Shown here: positions 1-4,388 of the stretch, in pieces
Position numbering within the stretch: position 1 is the stretch's first letter
Layout: the number at the start of each line of letters is the position of its first letter
Assembly (NCBI GenBank): GCA_046756985.1
Contig: JBHHXG010000094.1
Span: forward strand, 1 to 5,445
DNA length: 5,445 nucleotides
Source: JBHHXG01 sp046756985
GTDB lineage: Bacteria; Pseudomonadota; Zetaproteobacteria; Mariprofundales; Mariprofundaceae
Reading direction: 5' to 3'
Notes under the pieces: generated by a model
What the model was told of the DNA's origin: nothing
Seen by the model: only the letters and a program-made list of their open reading frames with translations
The model's database searches: none
Position numbers and translations under genes: made by a program

Positions 1-89
1 ACAAGGACAAGGACAAGGACAAGGACAAGGACAAGGACAAGGACAAGGACAAGGATAAGAAAAAGGATAAGAAAAAGGATAAGAAAAAA
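1..89 (+). repeat. Hexanucleotide tandem array grading into a 12-bp repeat
   Basis: Nine perfect copies of ACAAGG fill 1-54, cut by the left window edge. They are followed by two copies of a 12-bp unit, ATAAGAAAAAGG (55-66 and 67-78), and a partial third copy that ends in the stop codon. The unit lengths are multiples of three, so copy-number change would lengthen or shorten the encoded Lys/Asp tail without a frameshift. The perfect identity of the 6-bp copies suggests recent expansion by slippage. Confidence 0.95.
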
Positions 90-92
90 TAG
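1..92 (+). CDS. 3' end of a plus-strand gene encoding a Lys/Asp repeat tail
   Basis: Only the last 29 codons are in the window, read from position 3 to a TAG stop at 90-92. They encode nine Lys-Asp pairs followed by KKKDKKKDKKK. This frame is preferred because the departures from the hexamer repeat (GAC to GAT, AAG to AAA) keep a Lys/Asp pattern. A second frame would read Thr-Arg repeats and run past the repeat without a stop there, and the third (Gln-Gly) stops at 56-58. The tail is highly charged, strongly basic at the very end, and probably disordered. Such tails occur on nucleic-acid-binding and surface or exported proteins, but nothing here identifies the gene. It converges on the adenylate cyclase gene, with 41 bp between the two stop codons. 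Function unknown. Confidence 0.6.
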   Translation, partial: KDKDKDKDKDKDKDKDKDKKKDKKKDKKK

Positions 93-114
93 GCAAGCTT
101 GAATCGGGAAGCTT
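84..114 (-). terminator. Weak candidate terminator for the adenylate cyclase gene
   Basis: Two AAGCTT palindromes (95-100 and 109-114) can pair as a 6-bp stem with an 8-nt loop. On the minus strand this stem lies 20 bp beyond the cyclase stop codon and is followed after five bases by six T residues, the complement of the A run at 84-89. The stem is short and AT-rich, so efficiency is doubtful. The T tract is the complement of the last Lys codons of the convergent gene. Confidence 0.3.
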
Positions 115-133
115 ACAGCAGGGAAAAGAGTAT

Positions 134-1204
134 TTAGCCGGTTACAACATAACACTTCACCGGCTCAGCCCGGTTTCTGACTTTGATTCCGCCTTGTTCG
201 ATCATGTGAAAATACTGGGCACACTGTTCATGAGTTTTTTCGCCGACAAGTATCTGATTTCCCTTGGCAATTTGTTCAAGCCGGGCACCCACATTCACGG
301 TATCGCCAATGACGGTATAATCCATGCGGTTTTGGGAGCCGACATTACCGACAACTACTTCGCCGGTATTGATGCCAATGCCGATTTCAAATACTGGCAT
401 GCCTTGCTGCTGTCTTTCCAGTATGAGTGCTTGTACCTCATTCTGCATCTCCCTGGCAGCATGAATGGCATCCATTGGCGCCTTGTCGGGTGTGCCGACC
501 AGCCCAAAAACGGCCATCAGCTCGTCGCCGACAAATTTGTCCAGTACGCCGCGATGTTCGAAGATGATCTTCACCATGCAATCAAAATATTCATTTAACA
601 TAGAGATGATTTCCTCGGGCTCCATGTTTTCCGAGATGGTGGTAAACGAGCGGATATCGGCAAAAAGAACGGTTGCCATGCATTTTCTGTTCTGCAACGG
701 CATATCGCCTTCGGCCTGCAGCAGTTGATCAACGACATTCTGACCGATATAGCGGCTCAACCTGTGGCGTATGATGATTTCCTCGCCTAGTTTTTTCTGA
801 TAATCCTCAATATCCTTGGCATACAGCATCAGTTTGGTCGTTACTTCACGATAATTTCTGTTGGATTTATCCACCTCGGCAAGCATCGTGTTGAAATGAT
901 GCGCCATCTCTGACAGTTCCTGGGGCGCTTGGGCATCAATTTGTATGGGTTGTTTGCTGGGTGCATTGGCAGCAGCGCAGGCCTTGTCGGACAATTCCTG
1001 CATTTGGCTCCCGATTCTGCGCATCAGGGAGAAACCGGTAAGGTGAGAAACCAGTGCGGCTGCAGCGATCAACAAGATGGTTTCGGTAAGGTCGGCCTTG
1101 ATGTGAATCATGATATAGATGGCTAACAGGTAGGGAATGATGCCGAGCAGGCTGAAAATCACCTGGGTGATTTCCTTGAAGCTGGTCGAGCGGGATGTCT
1201 TCAT
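134..1204 (-). CDS. Membrane-anchored class III adenylate cyclase (HAMP-like linker plus cyclase domain)
   Basis: This 356-aa protein should convert ATP to cAMP at the inner face of the cytoplasmic membrane. Two hydrophobic segments (about residues 14-33 and 42-60) are separated by a very short loop, so there is no periplasmic sensor domain. A HAMP-like stretch (about 61-115) and a helical linker (about 115-162) lead to the cyclase domain (about 175-355). Visible catalytic residues are metal-binding D183 in FADIRSFT and D227 in KFVGDE, adenine-selecting K223, T297 in DYTVIGDTVN, and transition-state N304 and R308 in NVGAR. Lys with Thr at the specificity positions fits the class IIIb adenylate cyclases, some of which respond to bicarbonate. 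That response is inferred from the family only. A GGAG lies 11 nt before the ATG. The gene starts 18 bp after the PilZ stop codon, so the two probably share a transcript. Confidence 0.93.
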   Translation of the reverse strand: MKTSRSTSFKEITQVIFSLLGIIPYLLAIYIMIHIKADLTETILLIAAAALVSHLTGFSLMRRIGSQMQELSDKACAAANAPSKQPIQIDAQAPQELSEMAHHFNTMLAEVDKSNRNYREVTTKLMLYAKDIEDYQKKLGEEIIIRHRLSRYIGQNVVDQLLQAEGDMPLQNRKCMATVLFADIRSFTTISENMEPEEIISMLNEYFDCMVKIIFEHRGVLDKFVGDELMAVFGLVGTPDKAPMDAIHAAREMQNEVQALILERQQQGMPVFEIGIGINTGEVVVGNVGSQNRMDYTVIGDTVNVGARLEQIAKGNQILVGEKTHEQCAQYFHMIEQGGIKVRNRAEPVKCYVVTG

Positions 1205-1222
1205 GAGATGGATGTCTCCATG

Positions 1223-1588
1223 TCAGGGTTTTTCATGCTTTGCGTCGCGCATAATCCTGTCGAAAGACAACGGCGCATCTGTAACGATACCGACTCTGGC
1301 GCGCCGGGTACTGCTGCCCTCAGAGCCTATCCAGGCGATGGTGCCGAGGCCTGTCATTTTTGCATTTACTGTATCTGTGCCAGGCAGTTTAATGGCAACG
1401 GCAAGCCTGTCGCCAACCGAATACAGCTCTGGCCGGGTGGTGGAAAAGCAGACGCCCCCTCCAGAGACATCATTCAGAACAGCCGTTTCGCTGGAGGTAT
1501 GTGTGTCGTCATTAAGAAGCGATACCTCGATTTCAAACTCAATGGTAAAGCGTTCAAATTCTCTGCGTCCGGATTGCTCTTCTGGCAT
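1223..1588 (-). CDS. PilZ-domain protein, probable c-di-GMP receptor
   Basis: This 121-aa single-domain protein has both halves of the PilZ c-di-GMP signature: the RxxxR arm at R9-R13 (RREFER) near the N-terminus, and D-x-S-x-x-G at D40-S42-G45 (DVSGGG) after the first beta strands. The rest fits one PilZ beta barrel with no other domain, so it probably acts by binding a partner when loaded with c-di-GMP. The frame is open for eight more codons to a TTG at 1610-1612. The ATG at 1586-1588 is preferred because a strong Shine-Dalgarno sequence precedes it, and that sequence would fall inside the longer reading. A candidate -10 element lies so close that the TTG would be near the transcript start. 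The gene is followed 18 bp later by the adenylate cyclase gene. PilZ membership is secure; partner and process (motility, type IV pili, exopolysaccharide) cannot be read here. Confidence 0.9.
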   Translation of the reverse strand: MPEEQSGRREFERFTIEFEIEVSLLNDDTHTSSETAVLNDVSGGGVCFSTTRPELYSVGDRLAVAIKLPGTDTVNAKMTGLGTIAWIGSEGSSTRRARVGIVTDAPLSFDRIMRDAKHEKP

Positions 1589-1595
1589 GGTGTCA

Positions 1596-1604
1596 CTCCC
1601 TCCT
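1596..1604 (-). promoter_or_regulatory. Strong ribosome binding site that decides the PilZ start
   Basis: On the minus strand the sequence AGGAGGGAG ends 7 nt before the ATG at 1586-1588. It is the strongest Shine-Dalgarno match in the window and lies downstream of the alternative TTG codon, so it can only serve the ATG. Confidence 0.8.
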
Positions 1605-1617
1605 GCAGTCAATACCG

Positions 1618-1646
1618 AGTATAGACGCTATGCCGGGCTTCGAGAA
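1618..1646 (-). promoter_or_regulatory. Candidate sigma-70 promoter for the PilZ-cyclase unit
   Basis: On the minus strand a good -10 element, TATACT (1618-1623), lies 17 bp after a weak -35 match, TTCTCG (1641-1646). The predicted start near 1611 gives a leader of about 23 nt before the PilZ ATG, just enough for the ribosome binding site. The poor -35 suggests a weak or activator-assisted promoter. Read-through from tRNA-Phe is an alternative source of transcript. Confidence 0.45.
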
Positions 1647-1707
1647 CCTTAAGCATTTCGGAGTCGAATGATTTCCGGGGTGAACAAGGGAAGGTTTGGA
1701 TACAAAA

Positions 1708-1783
<76 letters not shown>

Positions 1784-1788
1784 ACTGC

Positions 1789-1818
1789 AAAAAGAAAACG
1801 CTCCCTGTCAGGGAGCGC
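1789..1818 (-). terminator. Rho-independent terminator between the 70-aa gene and tRNA-Phe
   Basis: On the minus strand a perfect 9-bp inverted repeat, CGCTCCCTG and CAGGGAGCG around a single base (1799-1817), is followed directly by TTTTCTTTTT (1789-1798). Allowing a normal loop, the stem has 7-8 GC-rich pairs. This is the best intrinsic terminator in the window. It lies 80 bp after the stop of the 70-aa gene and probably ends that transcript just before the tRNA. Its 5' arm overlaps the discriminator of the candidate tRNA promoter. Confidence 0.85.
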
Positions 1819-1820
1819 GA

Positions 1821-1849
1821 TTTATACTGTTATCAGTACGAGGATACAA
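1821..1849 (-). promoter_or_regulatory. Probable sigma-70 promoter of tRNA-Phe with GC-rich discriminator
   Basis: On the minus strand TTGTAT (1844-1849) and TATAAA (1821-1826) are separated by exactly 17 bp. The bases after the -10 (TCGCGCTCCC) resemble the GC-rich discriminator of stringently controlled stable-RNA promoters. The predicted start is near 1812-1815, inside the 5' arm of the terminator hairpin, giving a leader of about 30 nt to be removed by RNase P. The promoter is read from sequence only; stringent control is inferred. Confidence 0.65.
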
Positions 1850-1855
1850 GCACAA

Positions 1856-1897
1856 GTTTGCCTGTCAGACCCCGGCAGGAAGGCAAACTCCGGCAGG
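1856..1897. repeat. Inverted repeat with an overlapping direct repeat
   Basis: GTTTGCCT (1856-1863) and AGGCAAAC (1881-1888) form an 8-bp inverted repeat with a 17-nt loop. A direct repeat CCGGCAGG (1872-1879 and 1890-1897) with an 18-bp period overlaps it. It lies just after the stop of the 70-aa gene and just upstream of the tRNA-Phe -35 element. There is no T run, so it is not a good terminator on its own. It could be a 3'-end stabilising stem or a protein-binding site. Confidence 0.5.
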
Positions 1898-2110
1898 CTA
1901 GAAATGCACCCGGTAATGTGGGTCAAGCCAGCATTTGGGTAGAGTCTCACCGGATGGAAACACCAGCGCATCTTTCCTGGCGCTTACGGGGTCACCCACC
2001 TCTTCACCCGCCTGATATTTTACGCTGACTTGCTCCGCCGTGGGGTCAAACAGTTCAGCCAGCTCCAGTACTTCGGCAAGATCTCCGGTTTCTGCATTTT
2101 TCAGGAACAT
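1898..2110 (-). CDS. Small conserved-looking protein of unknown function
   Basis: This 70-aa acidic protein has no signal peptide or membrane segment. The N-terminal half is helix-like and rich in Glu, Leu and Ala; the C-terminal part (about residues 50-70) contains FPSGE, then KCWLDPHYRV with a single Cys, a Trp and a His. I do not recognise its function with confidence. It vaguely resembles short proteins sometimes labelled acetyltransferase, but it is far too short for that fold. The gene looks real: a good AAGGAG sits 6 nt before the ATG, a terminator lies downstream, and the protein has a coherent composition. It follows the OmpA-family gene by 90 bp on the same strand, with no clear terminator between, so co-transcription is possible. 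Confidence 0.7.
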   Translation of the reverse strand: MFLKNAETGDLAEVLELAELFDPTAEQVSVKYQAGEEVGDPVSARKDALVFPSGETLPKCWLDPHYRVHF

Positions 2111-2200
2111 GACATTCTCCTTTTCCGGGTAAATCCATCCACGATATCTCTACTTAAAGTAAAGCATGCGCCGGATTCCCTGTCCAGCTACTGCCCTCGC

Positions 2201-3628
2201 TCAACCCTTTGGCACTGGCAGAACGATATCAATACGGCGATTTTTCGCACGGCCTGCTGCCGTCTCATTATTGGCGACAGGCTTTTCTTCGCCATGGCCG
2301 ACAGCAGAAACGCCCTGTTGTGAGCCGGTCATACGATTCAGCAGATAATCCTTAACTGCATTGGCACGCCTTTCGGAGAGGATCTGGTTGTATTCATTGG
2401 AACCCATAAAGTCGGTGTGCCCTTCCACGCGTACGCTGCGCTTCGGGAAAATGGCAATGGATTTGACGGCATTGTCCAGCAGCTGATAGGTGGCGGGCGG
2501 AATCACCGCGCTGCCGCTTCTGAAATTAAGCGCATTCACGCGCAGAATAACATCTGCATCCGGTGTTAGCAGGATTTCAACCTCATTGGGATTAAACAGT
2601 TTGGTCAACCGCTTGATTTTGGCCTCTGCCTCGCGCTTTAGCTGCAGTTTGCGGCGGATTTCGGCCATATCGGACAGCTCACCCTCATATTTCGCCAGTT
2701 TCTGACTCAAATCCCGGACCTGGCCATCAGCGTCTGCCAGCTGTGCCTCATAATTCTGCTGCATATCTGTGATGGCCTGCCGGAGAAGCACGAGCTGTTC
2801 CTCCGGAGTCTGTGTACGGTCAAGCTTAATACCAAGGCTTTCCCCGAGCAGCCGCATGCGTGCATCTTCGGTATCAATCCAGTTTTCAATTTCTGCCGGA
2901 TTTTTGTTTAGTTTTGTGCCAATATCGGCAATGCGCATAGCCCGTGTCGCTTCCTGCTCGCCCTGTTGTGACAGCGTATAGAATTTCGTGCCTGCGTCAG
3001 GGTTTTCCTTGATCAGGCGTTCGATCTGTCGCTGGTTTTCAAGCGCGCGATTAAGTGCCTTGGGGGCATATTTGCGTGCATGGACTCGCCGCGCTCCGGC
3101 CACGGTTTTGGTAATCGGGCGTACATACTGTTCCCGTGCGGCCACGACCTGGGCGGCATGAATCGTTTGACGTGCGATCTTTGCCTTGCGTTTGGCCAGT
3201 ATGAGATCATCACCCTCAGCCGGCCTGACAACATCCAGGAATTCTTCTTCAGCACGTTTTACCAGGTCTGCGCGCAGATTCTCAGCGCCCGCCAGCTGCA
3301 TACGGTCGCGGGATTCCACCAGAGCAGAGAAGCTTTCGCTAAATCTCTGTGCTGCGGTGGATGCCTGCTTCGCGTAAAGGCTTGTCTTTTCCAGAAGCTT
3401 CATGATGGAATCGACATTGCCTCCAGAGGATAGCAACGTTTTGGCTTTATCCAGTGATTCTTTGGCATCGTTATAATGCGTAGGGGAGAACTCGGCAGCC
3501 CTCAGCTGCTCGGCTTCAGCTATTTGTTGTTCTACTTCTTCCAGCGTAATTGCATAGGCAGGATTCAGGCCAAATGGGATCGCTATAGTCAAAGCGAACA
3601 TCGCGCGTAAAACAAAACGGTGTAACAT
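2201..3628 (-). CDS. Secreted OmpA-family peptidoglycan-binding protein with long helical N-terminal region
   Basis: This 475-aa protein begins with a Sec signal peptide (basic start, hydrophobic core about 9-20, likely cleavage after AYA at 26), so the mature form is periplasmic or outer-membrane-associated. There is no lipobox Cys. Residues about 27-260 are alpha-helical and Ala/Glu/Arg-rich, resembling the DUF4398-type region often found before OmpA domains. Residues about 275-345 look like coiled coil. The C-terminal OmpA-like domain (about 355-472) has NFRSGSAVI, GHTD at 403-406 and LSERRANAV. D406 and R421 correspond in spacing to the pair that binds diaminopimelate in OmpA domains. There is no beta-barrel region, so it is not a classical OmpA porin. 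Its likely role is linking an envelope component to peptidoglycan. AAGGGGGA lies 6 nt before the ATG. A CRP-like site and a leader hairpin lie upstream. Confidence 0.9.
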   Translation of the reverse strand: MLHRFVLRAMFALTIAIPFGLNPAYAITLEEVEQQIAEAEQLRAAEFSPTHYNDAKESLDKAKTLLSSGGNVDSIMKLLEKTSLYAKQASTAAQRFSESFSALVESRDRMQLAGAENLRADLVKRAEEEFLDVVRPAEGDDLILAKRKAKIARQTIHAAQVVAAREQYVRPITKTVAGARRVHARKYAPKALNRALENQRQIERLIKENPDAGTKFYTLSQQGEQEATRAMRIADIGTKLNKNPAEIENWIDTEDARMRLLGESLGIKLDRTQTPEEQLVLLRQAITDMQQNYEAQLADADGQVRDLSQKLAKYEGELSDMAEIRRKLQLKREAEAKIKRLTKLFNPNEVEILLTPDADVILRVNALNFRSGSAVIPPATYQLLDNAVKSIAIFPKRSVRVEGHTDFMGSNEYNQILSERRANAVKDYLLNRMTGSQQGVSAVGHGEEKPVANNETAAGRAKNRRIDIVLPVPKG

Positions 3629-3645
3629 AATCTTCCCCCTTACTT

Positions 3646-3663
3646 CGTGCCACTGAAGGCACG
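3646..3663 (-). other. Hairpin in the leader of the OmpA-family gene
   Basis: CGTGCC and GGCACG form a perfect 6-bp stem around a 6-nt loop. On the minus strand it ends just before the ribosome binding site of the OmpA-family gene. It would lie in the 5' leader if transcription starts near the CRP-like site. It lacks a T run, so it is not a terminator. A role in mRNA stability or translation control is possible but unproven. Confidence 0.45.
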
Positions 3664-3710
3664 CGCAAATATCAGTTTCCCTAAAATCTGCGTGTGACAG
3701 GACGACGGTA

Positions 3711-3726
3711 AGTGACTCCAGTCACA
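3711..3726 (-). promoter_or_regulatory. CRP/Vfr-like operator upstream of the OmpA-family gene
   Basis: The minus strand reads TGTGACTGGAGTCACT, matching the TGTGA-N6-TCACA consensus at nine of ten positions; the core GTGACT-GG-AGTCAC is a perfect palindrome. Its centre is 90 bp before the start codon. Downstream there are only weak -10 candidates, GATTTT (3683-3688) and GATATT (3668-3673), and no good -35, as is usual for CRP-activated promoters. The first would fit a site centred near -41, the second one slightly less than 60 bp upstream of the start. The palindrome is clear; that CRP binds it is inference. Confidence 0.5.
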
Positions 3727-3797
3727 GGCTGATGATAGTAATGTTTCAATTGGTCTACAGTCTAGCAAAGTTAGTGGATGTCCTCCAATCGCTGGCA

Positions 3798-4379
3798 TCA
3801 GGGGCGGGGCAATATATCTGACTTATCCGTCGGAAACAGCCGGCGGCGATAGAAAGCAAGTTCTGCAATGGATTCCCGGACATCCTGCAAAGCAAGGTGT
3901 GAACCCTTTTTGACCGGTGGCTTCAGCGCCGGGTACCAGCGCCGAGTCAGTTCCTTGATTGTGCTGACATCAATATTGCGGTAATGCATATAAGCTTCCA
4001 GTTTCGGCATATAGCGCACCAGAAAGCGGCGATCCTGGTGAATGGAGTTACCGCACAGCGGAGAAGCGCCCTGCGGGATATGCTGGCAGATGAATGTCAG
4101 TGTCTGCGCCTCAGCCGCGGCCAACGTAATATCCGACTGGCGGACGCGCGCACTTAGTCCGGAGGCGCCATGATGTTCCTTGCACCAGTCGTTCATGGTA
4201 TTCAGCACCGTATCCGGGTGGTGGATGGCCAGATTCGGGCCTTCGGCAAGGATATTGAGATCGGCATCGGTAATGATCGTGGCAATCTCAAGAATCGTAT
4301 CGGCCTCAGGATCAAGACCGGTCATTTCCAGGTCCATCCAGACGAGATTGCTTGATTTTGTGCTGTTTTCCGTGCTCAT
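3798..4379 (-). CDS. orn: Oligoribonuclease
   Basis: This 193-aa cytoplasmic 3'-5' exoribonuclease of the DEDDh family degrades the shortest RNA oligomers, chiefly dinucleotides. It also cleaves pGpG, the linear product of c-di-GMP phosphodiesterases, to GMP. All five active-site residues are visible: D16 and E18 in WMDLEMTGL, D116 in NSIHQDRRFL, and H161 and D166 in KGSHLALQDVRESIAELA. The conserved ITDADLNILAEGP segment is also present. It is about 12 residues longer than the E. coli enzyme, mostly at the C-terminus. The start fits the family. Its best ribosome binding match, GGAG, overlaps the end of pdxB and is 12 nt from the ATG, a rather long gap that suggests translational coupling. 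It lies 9 bp after pdxB. There is no clear terminator after it, so some transcript may continue into the OmpA-family gene. Confidence 0.97.
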   Translation of the reverse strand: MSTENSTKSSNLVWMDLEMTGLDPEADTILEIATIITDADLNILAEGPNLAIHHPDTVLNTMNDWCKEHHGASGLSARVRQSDITLAAAEAQTLTFICQHIPQGASPLCGNSIHQDRRFLVRYMPKLEAYMHYRNIDVSTIKELTRRWYPALKPPVKKGSHLALQDVRESIAELAFYRRRLFPTDKSDILPRP

Positions 4380-4388
4380 GGGCTGAAG

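Noticed and set aside
1..89. Hexamer array as a CRISPR array or a phase-variable frameshift switch
   Set aside because: The units are contiguous without spacers, and both unit lengths are multiples of three, so slippage cannot shift the frame.
194..598. Plus-strand open frame of 134 codons inside the cyclase gene
   Set aside because: It lies opposite the conserved cyclase catalytic domain and has no convincing ribosome binding site or recognisable domain.
1137..1652. Plus-strand open frame of 171 codons opposite the PilZ and cyclase genes
   Set aside because: It is antisense to two well-supported genes, has a Ser/Arg-rich composition typical of a shadow frame, and no family motif.
2111..2200. 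Terminator after the OmpA-family gene
   Set aside because: Only a 5-bp stem with a G-T pair and no T tract could be found.
3080..3433. Plus-strand open frame of 117 codons inside the OmpA-family gene
   Set aside because: It lies opposite the helical region of a clear signal-peptide protein and has no motif of its own.
3694..3698. Second CRP site next to the palindrome (TGTGA at 3694-3698)
   Set aside because: It is a single half-site with no matching TCACA arm at the correct spacing.
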